A stretch of DNA of 64,000 nt from JAWLCA01 sp041687395 (GCA_041687395.1 JAWLCA010000001.1:186001-250000); one strand, 5' to 3'; positions 1-8,219 are shown, counted from the first letter of the stretch. Numbers and translations are program-made. The notes: generated from the sequence alone by a model not told the origin.

Positions 1-1543
1 CGCCGACGATGATGCCGGCCGCGGCGCAGACCGCGACCAGTTGCAGCGACATCTTGGCCGCGATCTCGAACGCATAGAGGATCGCCTTCGGGCCCATCCG
101 GTGCGGGGTCAGCCAGCTGACCACCGCCGCCGCCGCCATCGCCATGGTACCCGCGCGGATCACCGAATAGCCCGCGAACAGGAAGCCGATCAGGATGAAG
201 ATGGGAATGAACAGGAATGCCTGTTTCGCCAGCTTGCGGAATTCCGGCAACTGGTCGCGCGGCAGGCCCTTCATCCCGAATTTCAGCGCCGCCAGATCGA
301 CCATGAAATAGACGCTGGCGAAATAGAGGACCGCCGGGATGATCGCGGCGATCACGATGTCGGTGTACTGGATGCCCGTGATCTCGGCCATGATGAAGGC
401 GCCGGCGCCCATGATGGGCGGCAGGATCTGCCCGCCGGAACTGGCTGCCGCCTCGACCGCCGCGGCGGTCTGCGGCTTGTAGCCCACCTTTTTCATCAGC
501 GGAATCGTCAGCGACCCGGTGGAGACGACGTTGCCGGCGGAGGTGCCGTTGATCATCCCCATCAGGCCCGAGCCGAAGACCGCCACCTTGGCCGGCCCGC
601 CGCGCGCGGCACCTGCGCCCGCGAAGGCGAAGTTGACGAAGTATTCGCCCACCCGGCTGGCCTGCAGGAAGGCCGCGAAGGTCACGAACAGGATGATGTA
701 GGTCGACGAGATGGCGACCGGCGCGCCAATGATGCCGTTGTCGGTGTAGACATAGGTGAAGAAGCGCTTGATCGTGTAGCCGCGGTGTTCCAGCACGCCG
801 GGCAGCCACGGGCCGACAAAGGCGTAGAGGATGAAGATGGCCGCGATGACGACCAGCGCCAGACCGGCGAGGCGCCGGGTCAATTCCAGGATCAGCGCGA
901 TGCCGACGATCGCGGCCCACATGTCGCCCGTCGTCGCCATCGGCATGCCGGCGCGCATCTGTAACTGCGCGCGGAAGTAGATCAGGTACAGTGCGACAGC
1001 GATGGCCGACAGCGCCATCAACACGTCGGCCAGGTTCAGCCGGTTCGGTGCTGTGTCGCGGAACACCCAGGCCGCGATCATCGCCAGCAACGTGCCGAGC
1101 GCGAGGACGGGGCCGTAGTAGTCGAGGATCAGCGCCGGGGGCAGGACGTTGCCGGTCAGATACCAGTCGGCCCACATCCACAGGATGCCGCCCAGCCCGG
1201 CCAGCACGCCCAGCGAGGCAAGACCCAGAAGCCCGGTTTCTGCGACCGGGCGGGTGCGGGCGCCAGCGGCCCCCCCTTCGTCAAGGTTGTAGGCGGCGAA
1301 CAGCAGAAAACCGAGGGCGAGGCCACCGCCCACGTGGATCAGCCGGTAGGTCCAGGTCTCCAGCGGATAAAGGTTCATGATGCCGACGTGGAACAGCGTG
1401 TAGGCGATGCAGAGCGCCACCACGACCGCGCCCGTCAGCCCGGAATAGTCGCGCTGGTTCGCTGCGCGAATCTCGCGGTCCGCGCCCGCGGCCAGATTGA
1501 CCTCGGCCGTCTGGGCCGCGCTGTGCTGGCCGCGATCCGCCAT
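1..1543 (-). CDS. TRAP transporter fused permease (DctQM, 4TM/12TM), C-terminus cut by the left edge
   Basis: This is the membrane component of a sodium-coupled TRAP importer in which the small (DctQ-like) and large (DctM-like) subunits are fused. Such fusions are typical of TAXI-type TRAP systems. The 514 visible codons encode a hydrophilic N-terminus of about 35 residues, then many strongly hydrophobic segments and the conserved glycine-rich stretch GSGLMGMINGTSAGNVVSTG of the DctM family. The ATG at 1543 is preceded by a clear GGAGGGG ribosome binding site. The stop lies beyond position 1. The gene sits 81 bases downstream of the solute-binding protein gene on the same strand, so the two form one transport operon. 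The substrate cannot be read from the sequence. Confidence 0.93.
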   Translation of the reverse strand, partial: MADRGQHSAAQTAEVNLAAGADREIRAANQRDYSGLTGAVVVALCIAYTLFHVGIMNLYPLETWTYRLIHVGGGLALGFLLFAAYNLDEGGAAGARTRPVAETGLLGLASLGVLAGLGGILWMWADWYLTGNVLPPALILDYYGPVLALGTLLAMIAAWVFRDTAPNRLNLADVLMALSAIAVALYLIYFRAQLQMRAGMPMATTGDMWAAIVGIALILELTRRLAGLALVVIAAIFILYAFVGPWLPGVLEHRGYTIKRFFTYVYTDNGIIGAPVAISSTYIILFVTFAAFLQASRVGEYFVNFAFAGAGAARGGPAKVAVFGSGLMGMINGTSAGNVVSTGSLTIPLMKKVGYKPQTAAAVEAAASSGGQILPPIMGAGAFIMAEITGIQYTDIVIAAIIPAVLYFASVYFMVDLAALKFGMKGLPRDQLPEFRKLAKQAFLFIPIFILIGFLFAGYSVIRAGTMAMAAAAVVSWLTPHRMGPKAILYAFEIAAKMSLQLVAVCAAAGIIVG

Positions 1544-1578
1544 CGTCCCCTCCGCTGCATGTCGTCTTTGTTGTTGCC

Positions 1579-1601
1579 CGGGGCGGCATGAAACCGCCCC
1601 G
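1579..1601 (-). promoter_or_regulatory. Intercistronic stem-loop between TRAP binding protein and permease
   Basis: An 8-bp perfect inverted repeat, CGGGGCGG / CCGCCCCG, surrounds a 7-base loop, 23 bases after the binding-protein stop and before the permease start. There is no U tract, so it is more likely an mRNA-stabilising or attenuating hairpin than a terminator. Such hairpins commonly raise binding-protein expression relative to the permease. The role is inferred; the structure is visible. Confidence 0.6.
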
Positions 1602-1624
1602 AGAGATGCCAGGCCCGCGCCGGA

Positions 1625-2599
1625 TCAGTCGCGCAGGTTGTCGGGAATGGTGATCCCGTTTTCCTCGAAGTAGCGCACAGCACCGGGATGGTACGGCAGA
1701 AAGCCGTTCTTGTCCCAGTTTTCCTGCAGCGTCTCGACCGCGGCCGAATGGATCTGCACCATCCGCTCGTTGTTATCCATCGCGAGCTTTGTGATCTCGT
1801 AGGCAAGGCTTTCGGGCATGTCCGAATGCGCCACCGCGAAGTTCCACATCGCGACGGTGTTCTGGTCGTAGTCGTGCCCGGAGTAGGTGCCCGCCGGTAT
1901 CGTCAACGGCGACACCTCGGGGTGGGCTTCGCGGATGGTGGCCAGTTCTTCGTCGTTGAAACCGAACATCACCACATCAGCCTCGGCCGCGAGTTGGCTG
2001 AAGGCCGAGATCGGCACGCCGGCGGCAAAGGCGAAGGCGTCGATCAGCCCGTCCTTCAGCTGGCTGGCCGCATCGGCCGCGCCCGAGAAGGAGACATTGG
2101 CCTCGACCCCGAGTGTCTCCATGAAGCGCGGCCAGTAGGTGCCGGGCGTCCCGCCCGCGGGGCCCACGCTGACGCGCTTGCCGGCCAGATCCGTGACCGA
2201 GGTGATCCCGGAGTTCGCCAGCGTGATGACCTGGAATGGCGTCTGGTACATCGGGAACAGCGCGCGCACGTCGGTGTGCTCCACCCCCGGCGCCAGTTCC
2301 GATTCGCCGGTCCAGGCTTCGTACATCGGGCCCATTGTCACCAGGCCGATGTCGTGATCCTGGAACTGGACCAGGGTCACGTTCTGCACCGGGCCTCCGG
2401 TGACTTCGCCGCTGGCGTTGATCCCCAGCGCCTCGCCGATGTAGCCGGCAAAGCCGTTGCCGTAGACGAAGTAGGTGCCGCCCTGGCTGGCGGTGCCGAC
2501 GGTCAGGTCGCTGGGCCAGCCGCTGCGATCCTGCGCCACGGCGGCGCCGGCGATGACGGTGGTTGCCGCCGCGATGGCGGCGAGTGTCCTGAGTTGCAT
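1625..2599 (-). CDS. TAXI family TRAP transporter solute-binding protein
   Basis: This is the periplasmic substrate-binding subunit of the TRAP importer encoded just downstream. The 324-residue protein starts with a cleavable signal peptide (MQLRTLAAIAAATTVIAG, ending AVAQ). It then shows the family opening LTVGTASQGGTYFVYG, in which the TASQGGTY segment is characteristic of TAXI proteins. The ATG at 2599 has a GGAGG site six bases upstream. An in-frame extension of about 33 residues further upstream has no signal-peptide character and was rejected. TAXI proteins bind small carboxylates such as glutamate, but the ligand here is not predictable. Confidence 0.92.
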   Translation of the reverse strand: MQLRTLAAIAAATTVIAGAAVAQDRSGWPSDLTVGTASQGGTYFVYGNGFAGYIGEALGINASGEVTGGPVQNVTLVQFQDHDIGLVTMGPMYEAWTGESELAPGVEHTDVRALFPMYQTPFQVITLANSGITSVTDLAGKRVSVGPAGGTPGTYWPRFMETLGVEANVSFSGAADAASQLKDGLIDAFAFAAGVPISAFSQLAAEADVVMFGFNDEELATIREAHPEVSPLTIPAGTYSGHDYDQNTVAMWNFAVAHSDMPESLAYEITKLAMDNNERMVQIHSAAVETLQENWDKNGFLPYHPGAVRYFEENGITIPDNLRD

Positions 2600-2765
2600 G
2601 TAGTCCTCCCATGCAGTTGTTGCGGGGGCTTTCGCCCGCCCGGCCGGACGTAGGTCGGCCAGATGCTTCAGGAAAGACCTGTCGGGGAGGTGTTTCAACC
2701 GAAAAGCGCCCGGCTGCGCCGGTTTCTGCCGCAGACGGACGCGATTGCGGGGTTTGGCGCCTGGG

Positions 2766-3251
2766 TTATTCGGCCTGGTCGGCGGGAAGCGCGTTCAACA
2801 GGCCGTAACGTTCCTCGCCCAGCTTTTCGAAAAGGTCGATCTGGGTTTCGAGGAAGTCGATATGACCCTCTTCATCCGCGATCAGTTCCTCGAACAGGTT
2901 CTTCGAGACATAGTCGCCGACCTTGTCGCAATGGTCGCGCGCCTCGATGTAGAGCGTGCGGGCGTCGTGTTCGCCGGCAAGGTCACAGTCCAGCGTCTCG
3001 CGGATGGTCTGGCCGATGCGCAGCGGGTCGAGTTTTTGCAGGTTCGGATGACCCTCCAGGAAGATGATCCGCGCGATCAGCTTGTCGGCGTGGTGCATTT
3101 CCTCGACGCTTTCGGCGCGGGACTTGGCCGCGAGCCGACCGAAGCCCCAGTCCTCCTGCAGGCGGTAATGCAGCCAGTACTGGCTGACGGCGGTCAGTTC
3201 ACTTCTGAGTGCCGCGTTCAGATACTCGATGACCTTCGTGTCGCCTTTCAT
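2766..3251 (-). CDS. bfr: Bacterioferritin
   Basis: This haem-containing ferritin stores iron as a mineral core in a 24-subunit shell. It has 161 residues, the usual length. All ferroxidase ligands of the E. coli protein are present at the same numbering: Glu18, Glu51, His54, Glu94, Glu127 and His130. The haem-ligating Met52 is also present, in EEMHHAD. It should therefore be a fully active haem-binding Bfr rather than a ferritin-like paralogue. The start at 3251 lies inside the 3' end of the ferredoxin gene bfd, so the two are translationally linked. Bfd is the electron donor that releases iron from Bfr. Confidence 0.97.
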   Translation of the reverse strand: MKGDTKVIEYLNAALRSELTAVSQYWLHYRLQEDWGFGRLAAKSRAESVEEMHHADKLIARIIFLEGHPNLQKLDPLRIGQTIRETLDCDLAGEHDARTLYIEARDHCDKVGDYVSKNLFEELIADEEGHIDFLETQIDLFEKLGEERYGLLNALPADQAE

Positions 3252-3495
3252 GAGTTTCGGGGTCCTTTGCGTTTGCGCGAACCGGATCGCGCAGGTTGAG
3301 GGGTACTTTCAGACTGTCGCTTTGGCGCATCGTGTCAAGGAACAACGGCAGGCATCCGCCGCAGTCCGCGCGCTTGCCAAGAGCGCGGTAGATACGCCCC
3401 GGCGTCACGATCATCTGCGGGTCCGACGCGCGCATCCAGTCGATGGCGGCGCGGATCTCGTGGTCGGTGATGGACATGCAATGGCAGACAATCAT
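3199..3495 (-). CDS. bfd: Bacterioferritin-associated ferredoxin, (2Fe-2S)-binding, with C-terminal extension
   Basis: This small [2Fe-2S] protein reduces the bacterioferritin core to mobilise iron. The four cluster cysteines are visible as Cys4-x-Cys6 and Cys45-x2-Cys48 (MIVCHCMS and ADCGGC), the Bfd-type arrangement. At 98 residues it is longer than the usual 60-75. The extra polar tail, rich in charged residues, is encoded within the 53 bases that overlap the start of bfr in another frame. The tail may be only a by-product of the overlap, which would couple translation of the two genes. Downstream bfr and upstream hemP point to iron-responsive expression. Confidence 0.9.
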   Translation of the reverse strand: MIVCHCMSITDHEIRAAIDWMRASDPQMIVTPGRIYRALGKRADCGGCLPLFLDTMRQSDSLKVPLNLRDPVRANAKDPETHERRHEGHRVSERGTQK

Positions 3496-3504
3496 CCGGC
3501 GGGC

Positions 3505-3687
3505 CTATTTCGTCAGGATCAACTTGCCCGCGCGGGTGATGCGGAGGGTGTAGATCTGCTCGCCCAGGCGGATCCGGGCCTGAACGCCGCCGTGCGTCAG
3601 GTCCACCGCGTCGTGCAGGGGCGGTTGGCCAGAGGGTGCGGTTTGCGGGCCGTTGCCAAGGCCACGGTGGGGCAGAAGCGCGTTCAT
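3505..3687 (-). CDS. hemP: Hemin uptake protein HemP
   Basis: This 60-residue member of the HemP/HmuP family is usually found with haem-uptake or iron-storage genes and is implicated in haem utilisation. The C-terminal half carries the family signature: ARIRLGEQIYTLRIT followed by the near-invariant RxGKLILTK end. The first 30 residues are proline- and glycine-rich and probably unstructured. It ends nine bases before bfd and its start overlaps the upstream small gene by four bases (ATGA), so all four iron-cluster genes look co-transcribed. The molecular role of HemP is still debated (regulator or uptake accessory). Confidence 0.88.
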   Translation of the reverse strand: MNALLPHRGLGNGPQTAPSGQPPLHDAVDLTHGGVQARIRLGEQIYTLRITRAGKLILTK

Positions 3688-3896
3688 GGCCGCACTCCAT
3701 CGTAGACGCGGTCCCTGTCGGAGAAGGGGTCGGTCGGGCCGGGCTGGCCGCCGACGCGGTCCAGCAGCGCCTCGATCCGCCAGTCGGTCAGACCGGCGCC
3801 TTCAAGAAGCAGGTGGTAAAGATGGTCGCGGCAGATCGCATGAGGTTCGGGCCGCGCAGGGTGAGGGACAAGCAGGGTCATCCGGGTCGTTCCCAT
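3684..3896 (-). CDS. Small protein of unknown function in the iron cluster
   Basis: The gene encodes 70 residues, or 65 if translation starts at the second Met (MTLLVPHP). No domain was recognised. The protein has a short hydrophobic N-terminus, an acidic-amphipathic middle (HLYHLLLEGAGLTDWRIEALLD) and a polar tail. There is no signal peptide and no metal-binding cysteine. The main support for a real gene is its four-base ATGA overlap with hemP and its position as the first gene of the hemP-bfd-bfr unit. GC-rich shadow frames can mimic this, so confidence is moderate. Confidence 0.5.
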   Translation of the reverse strand: MGTTRMTLLVPHPARPEPHAICRDHLYHLLLEGAGLTDWRIEALLDRVGGQPGPTDPFSDRDRVYDGVRP

Positions 3897-3966
3897 TTGG
3901 TTGCGTCAACTGACCGGGCTTCCCGCAACGGGGTGGCTTGGTATCATGGAATAGTTGACGGAAAAT

Positions 3967-3986
3967 ATCGGATTTGTAAACCCGAT
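3967..3986. terminator. Rho-independent, probably bidirectional terminator after the MFS gene
   Basis: An inverted repeat of about eight base pairs (ATCGG..T / A..CCGAT with one G-U pair) has a 4-base loop. On the plus strand it is followed by six T. On the minus strand it is followed by ATTTT. It begins four bases after the MFS stop codon, so it should end that transcript before the iron cluster. Confidence 0.7.
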
Positions 3987-3990
3987 TTTT

Positions 3991-5238
3991 TCAGTCGGAA
4001 TTCGTTCGGTTCTTGCGATCGCGGTGATTGGGGCGGCGCAGAAGCCGCCCGATCAGGAACGATGTGCGCGGGACATAGACATAGCTTGTCCGTTCCCCCG
4101 GCGTAGGGCGGGCGCGGCGGCGGATCAGGCCGAAGACGAGCAGCCCGACATGGGCCAAGGCGATGAAGCCGAACATCCCCGCTGGCCCGTAGGCCCCGAT
4201 CAGAACCGAGGCGATGACCGGGCTGGCGATGGCGCCAAGCGCATAGAGGAACATCAGTGCCGCCGAGAGCTCCACCCGTTGCATCGAGTTCGCGAAGTCA
4301 TGGGCATGGGCGGCCGAGACGGAATAGATCGGAAAGGTGGTGAAGCCGAAGAAGGCGGCGGCCAGGAACACCGCCGCAGCCCCCGCGTCGGCCGCCCAGA
4401 TCGTCGCGCCGCAAGCCGCGACCGAGGCGACGGACAGCCAGATCAGCACCGCCCGCCGGTCGAACTTGTCCGCCAGCCAGCCGATGGGGATCTGCGCCAC
4501 CGCGCCGCCCAGCACGTAAGCCGCAAGAAACAGTGCGATCAGGTCAGCCGTCAGCCCGACGGCCAGGCCGTAGACCGGCCCGACCATGCGGAAGGCCGCC
4601 CCGGTGATGCCCGACACCACCACGCCGACCGAGGCGAGCGGCGACATCTGCCAGGCCATCATCGGGCGCAGGCGGGGTGCCTCGGGCGTCTCGGGCGCCT
4701 CGGCCTTGGTCAGGGTCAGCGGGAACAGCGCGGCACAGCATAGCAGCGCCAGCAGGTTGTAGGAGACGTAGCTGGCAGGCTCCAGCACCGCGATCAGAAG
4801 CTGCGCGACCAGCGATCCCAGGATGTCGACCACCCGGTAGACCCCCATGGCGCGGCCGCGCGTCTCGTTCGTGACCTTGGATTGCAGCCAGGCCTCGATG
4901 ATGGTGAAGCACCCCGCGATGCACAGGCCCGAGGCCATGCGCATGAGCGCCCAGGCATAGGGGTCGATCACCAGCATGTGGGCGAGGATGCCGATTGTCC
5001 CGGCGGCGGTGAAGGCGGCGAACGCGCGGGAATGCCCGACCTCTCCCATCAGGCGGGGCGCCCACCAGCAGCCGATGAAGAAGCCCATGAAATGGGCCGA
5101 GCCCAAGAGGCCGATCTGCGCCGTGGTGAAGTCGAGCTTCGCCCCCGACAGCGCATCCAGCGGCGCGACGCCGCCCGAGCCGAGCTGCAACAGCACCACA
5201 GACAGGAACAGCGCGGCGAAGGAGATCAGAAGGCGCAT
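3991..5238 (-). CDS. MFS transporter (YcaD-like)
   Basis: This major facilitator superfamily permease has 415 residues and about twelve predicted membrane helices. The typical loop after helix 2 is seen as WAPRLMGEVGHSRAF. A second-half counterpart, GWLADKFDRRAVLIW, matches the G-x-x-x-D-R/K-x-G-R/K-R MFS motif. The architecture resembles the YcaD/Hsr subgroup. The last 35 residues are basic and cytoplasmic. The ATG at 5238 has a GCGGAG site. The preceding gene on this strand ends 49 bases upstream, so they may share a transcript. The substrate is unknown. Confidence 0.88.
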   Translation of the reverse strand: MRLLISFAALFLSVVLLQLGSGGVAPLDALSGAKLDFTTAQIGLLGSAHFMGFFIGCWWAPRLMGEVGHSRAFAAFTAAGTIGILAHMLVIDPYAWALMRMASGLCIAGCFTIIEAWLQSKVTNETRGRAMGVYRVVDILGSLVAQLLIAVLEPASYVSYNLLALLCCAALFPLTLTKAEAPETPEAPRLRPMMAWQMSPLASVGVVVSGITGAAFRMVGPVYGLAVGLTADLIALFLAAYVLGGAVAQIPIGWLADKFDRRAVLIWLSVASVAACGATIWAADAGAAAVFLAAAFFGFTTFPIYSVSAAHAHDFANSMQRVELSAALMFLYALGAIASPVIASVLIGAYGPAGMFGFIALAHVGLLVFGLIRRRARPTPGERTSYVYVPRTSFLIGRLLRRPNHRDRKNRTNSD

Positions 5239-5286
5239 GGCGGCTCCGCAGGGGATGCCCTTGATTGCGCCGCTGCGAAGGCGTGG

Positions 5287-5895
5287 TCAATGGCTGGCCG
5301 CATCGCCGGGTTGGCCGAGATGGAAGCGGCGGCCATCATGGGTCAGCCGCCAGTCGCGGGGGGGATGCGCCCGGGCGCGGCGGCGCGACAGATCCCAGCC
5401 GCCCGGCCATGCGGGGGCGATGTGCCAGCGGCTTTCCACCCCCGCCGCGCCGCCGTCGCCGGGGGTCAGAAGCAGGCCGGTGGGCGGCGGCGTGCCGGTT
5501 TCGGCCCCCGCGACGGCGGCCAGGTGCAGACGTCGCACCGGGGTCAGGCCCGGAAGCTCGGTCAGTTCGGCGACGACCAGCGCGGCGGCGGCAGAGCGCA
5601 GCGCCTCTTCCGCCGACCAGAGCAGATCGCCCGTGCGCTGCGCCAGCACGACGATCAATCGCACAGGGTCCATCAACCCGGCCAGCCCGTCGGGGCAAAG
5701 CTGGTCGCCGGCCCAGGCGGGGCGAATCCAGATCACCGGCCCGGCGGCGTCGCCGGCGATCATCGCCGCCAGCGTCTGCCGTGCCGGGCCGCAGATCTCG
5801 TGCACCCGCATCGGTGTCAGCGCCAAGGCGCCGGTCAGGCCGCGCGCGGCGGAGACAGGGTGCGAAGACGGGCGCGAGAGAAGCGGAATCGACAT
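5287..5895 (-). CDS. ImuA-like protein (RecA/SulA-related), P-loop missing
   Basis: The 202-residue protein resembles the ImuA/SulA-like proteins that accompany ImuB and DnaE2 in error-prone repair. Recognisable parts are the opening RVHEICGP, the middle block LLWSAEEALRSAAAALVVAEL and PVRRLHLAAVAG, and the closing WxL pattern. The segment that would be a Walker A motif reads GPARQTLAAM, without GK(T/S), so ATP binding is doubtful. No imuB or dnaE2 lies nearby, which weakens the assignment. The start is uncertain: an ATG at 5895 was chosen, but a TTG six bases upstream has a better placed AAGAGGAA site. Confidence 0.5.
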   Translation of the reverse strand: MSIPLLSRPSSHPVSAARGLTGALALTPMRVHEICGPARQTLAAMIAGDAAGPVIWIRPAWAGDQLCPDGLAGLMDPVRLIVVLAQRTGDLLWSAEEALRSAAAALVVAELTELPGLTPVRRLHLAAVAGAETGTPPPTGLLLTPGDGGAAGVESRWHIAPAWPGGWDLSRRRARAHPPRDWRLTHDGRRFHLGQPGDAASH

Positions 5896-5980
5896 GGGCA
5901 AACCATGCCATGTTCCTCTTGTGTTCTCAACTGCGCCCGTCGTTCCTCCGGTCGCCCAGACCGCAGTCCGGCAGCGTCGG

Positions 5981-7609
5981 TCAGCGCGGCAGGCGGAAGA
6001 AGGGCTCGCCCAGCGACAGCAGCCGCTGCATCGCCTCGGTCGCATGGCGGCCGTTGGGGAACTCGGCCAGATATCCAAGATAGGCGGAGGCGGTGTTCTG
6101 GCGCTCGGCCACGGCCCAGCGGGCGTCGTCGCGGTCCACGGGGCGCTGCTCTTCGGTCAGTTCGGCGATGCGCTGGCGGGCGTCGTCAGCGTGGCGGCCA
6201 TTCGGCCAGTCGTCGAGGTACTCCTGATAGCCGCCGATCGTGTCCGTGCCCTGTGCGCGATCCCAGGCCCGTTCTTCGGCGCGGGCGCTGCTGTTGCCCT
6301 CCAACTCGTCGATGCGAGTGCGGGCCTGGCTGACGTAGCGGCCGTTCGGAAACTCGCGCAGGTAGGTCACGTAGGCGGCAATGGTATCGGCCCGGCGCGC
6401 CCGGTCCCAGGCGGCGCGGTCGGCGGCGGCCTGACGATCGCCTTCGATCGCGGTGAGCTGCTGGCGGGCGGTGGCGGCGTAAAGCCCGTTCGGATAGCGC
6501 GACAGGTAGGCGCGCAGCCCGTCTTCGGTGCCATCCTCACCAGTGGCCCGCCAGTAGGCGCGATCCTCGGCCTCGCGCGTGGCGCGGGCGCGGTCGGCCT
6601 CGGCCTGCAGGGTGGCAACCTGGCCAGCGACGAGGAAGCCGGTGTCGTCGTACCCACGACTGCGCTGCCAGGCCGCGATGGCGGTGCGGCTGCCGGGGCC
6701 GAAAATGCCGTCGATGCCGCGCGTGTTGTAGCCCAGTTCGGTCAGGGCGCGCTGCACCGCGCGGCGGGCGTCGCGGGTCAGGCTCAGGGCGGCCTCGGCT
6801 TCCTCGGGGGTGACGGTCAGGTCGGCCAGGCGGTCGCGCGCCTGGTCGGCAAAGCGCCCGTTGGGCCATGCGGTAAGGAAGGCGTCGTAGGCGGTGGCCG
6901 TGTCGACGCGCTGGGCGGCCTGCCAGTCGCGCATCTCGGCGGCTGAGATCGCGCCCGAGAACACCGGCTGTTCGCCTGCGGGGACGAAGGGCAGGCCCGG
7001 CAGGATCAGCCCCGCGCCCTCAAGTTCCGGATGGTCGCTCAGCGCGGAACGCAGGGCGGTGCCAGGGGTCAGCAACTCCTCGGTGACGAAAGCGGCGATC
7101 GCCTCGCCCGGGCCGCGGACGAGCGCGATGCCCTGCGGCAGAGCGTCGAAGACGCCGGGCCCGGGCACGAGACCTGCGCCGGGGGCGGCGGCGTCATCGC
7201 CGACCTCGCCCAGAAGGATAACCGATCCGGCGGGGGCCAGCGCCGCGATCTCGTAGACCGTGGCGAGGTCGAGCGCCGCGCCGCCGACGGTGGCGATGTC
7301 GATCTCGTCGGGCCCGGCCTCGTCGCCCAGGAACCAGCCGCCGCGGGAGGCGGCCACGAACCGGCCGATCAGGACGACGACCAGACGCTCGGCGGGGGCA
7401 CCCTCGGCATGCAGGTCGGAAAGGGCCGCGCGCATCTCGGGCGCGGTCAGGTCGGCGCCGCCACCGGTTTCGAAGCCGCGCGCGTCGAGCGCGTCGATCA
7501 GGGCGCCGGCGTCGGCGGCGGTGTCGCCGTTGACGACGACCAGCGCGCGGCGGTCCGCGGCCGCCGGTGTGGCGACAAGCATGGCAAGGATGAAGACGAT
7601 CAGACGCAT
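5981..7609 (-). CDS. Secreted caspase-fold-like protein with peptidoglycan-binding domain and five PNGR repeats
   Basis: The 542-residue exported protein has a signal peptide at residues 1-19 (MRLIVFILAMLVATPAAA). Residues 20-200 resemble the caspase/peptidase C14 fold: strand RALVVVNGD, strand LVVVLIGRF where active enzymes have a GHG motif, and GSVILLGEVG where they have D-x-C-R. Neither catalytic His nor Cys is present, so the domain is probably non-proteolytic. Residues 278-335 form a peptidoglycan-binding type 1 domain (VQRALTELGYNTRGIDGIFG, then GSRTAIAAWQ). Five repeats of about 48 residues each end in a W/F/Y-PNG(R) turn at 249, 373, 421, 469 and 518, a helical-hairpin repeat. A role in envelope assembly or signalling is inferred. 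Confidence 0.75.
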   Translation of the reverse strand: MRLIVFILAMLVATPAAADRRALVVVNGDTAADAGALIDALDARGFETGGGADLTAPEMRAALSDLHAEGAPAERLVVVLIGRFVAASRGGWFLGDEAGPDEIDIATVGGAALDLATVYEIAALAPAGSVILLGEVGDDAAAPGAGLVPGPGVFDALPQGIALVRGPGEAIAAFVTEELLTPGTALRSALSDHPELEGAGLILPGLPFVPAGEQPVFSGAISAAEMRDWQAAQRVDTATAYDAFLTAWPNGRFADQARDRLADLTVTPEEAEAALSLTRDARRAVQRALTELGYNTRGIDGIFGPGSRTAIAAWQRSRGYDDTGFLVAGQVATLQAEADRARATREAEDRAYWRATGEDGTEDGLRAYLSRYPNGLYAATARQQLTAIEGDRQAAADRAAWDRARRADTIAAYVTYLREFPNGRYVSQARTRIDELEGNSSARAEERAWDRAQGTDTIGGYQEYLDDWPNGRHADDARQRIAELTEEQRPVDRDDARWAVAERQNTASAYLGYLAEFPNGRHATEAMQRLLSLGEPFFRLPR

Positions 7610-7787
7610 GGCAGCCCCCCAGGTGACTCGTTACGGGCCGACCGCAGCCGGCCCCATCTCAGGCTACCCGCAGTTCCCCTCAGCACAAACGCAAGTTTTC
7701 GCCGGAAGTTCCGGATCGCGAGGCATTCCCTTGCGCGAGGCGGGCAGCGGGTGCAGGATTTCGAGGTGAATCCAGCGGAGCCTGCCG

Positions 7788-8069
7788 ATGCGCCTGATCC
7801 CCCTTTTCGCCGTGGCCGCCCTGACACTGTCGGCCTGCGACCTGCCACCGATCCTTGCGCCCGACGATCCCGACACCGAGGGCACCTGCGGCGCCGACGG
7901 GCTTCAGGGTTTGGTCGGGCAGCATGTCTCGGTTCTTGGGGGGATGAGCTTCGATGGGCCGGTGCGGGTCATCCGGCCGGGAGATGCGGTGACGATGGAC
8001 TACAACCCCGACCGGCTGAACGTCGAGGTCAACGACGCCCAGCGGATCTTGCGGATATTCTGTGGCTGA
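7788..8069 (+). CDS. Peptidase inhibitor I78 family lipoprotein
   Basis: This 93-residue lipoprotein has a lipobox LSAC, with the lipidated Cys at residue 17. It then carries the compact I78 fold: CGADGLQGLVGQ at 34-45, the strand VRVIRPGDAVTMDYNP and the ending NDAQRILRIFCG. The two remaining cysteines (34 and 92) bracket the domain and could form the family disulfide. I78 proteins resemble serine-protease inhibitors of the potato-I/eglin type, but targets in bacteria are mostly unknown. The gene is divergent from the caspase-fold-like gene across 178 bases, so shared regulation is possible. Confidence 0.85.
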   Translation: MRLIPLFAVAALTLSACDLPPILAPDDPDTEGTCGADGLQGLVGQHVSVLGGMSFDGPVRVIRPGDAVTMDYNPDRLNVEVNDAQRILRIFCG

Positions 8070-8076
8070 GGCGGCC

Positions 8077-8148
8077 TGCTCACGCGTGAGCACTTTGGCA
8101 AGCCCTTGATCCAAAACGAAAACGATTTTTTTGTTTACCCGATCTTAG
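8077..8148. repeat. 72-bp dispersed palindrome/CtrA-like element, copy 1
   Basis: The copy begins with the 16-bp palindrome TGCTCACGCGTGAGCA (8077-8092). A 41-base spacer ends in a run of seven T followed by G. The copy closes with TTTA-N7-TTAG (8134-8148). Two other copies share the same order and identical spacing. This one lies between the converging I78 lipoprotein and DUF1150 genes. Confidence 0.8.
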
Positions 8149-8178
8149 CAATCGCCAAGCGGTTTCGCCCGGTCAGAG

Positions 8179-8199
8179 GCCCCGGCGCGGGGCCGGGGC
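8179..8199. terminator. GC-rich hairpin between convergent genes
   Basis: A perfect 8-bp inverted repeat, GCCCCGGC / GCCGGGGC, has a 5-base loop and is placed between the convergent I78 lipoprotein and DUF1150 genes. No U tract follows on either strand, so termination would rely on stem strength or Rho. Confidence 0.5.
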
Positions 8200-8219
8200 G
8201 TCGTGGTAAGGGCGTGAAG

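Noticed and set aside
8077..8148. The 72-bp repeat as an insertion sequence or transposon end
   Set aside because: No transposase, no paired terminal copies around a gene and no visible target duplication.
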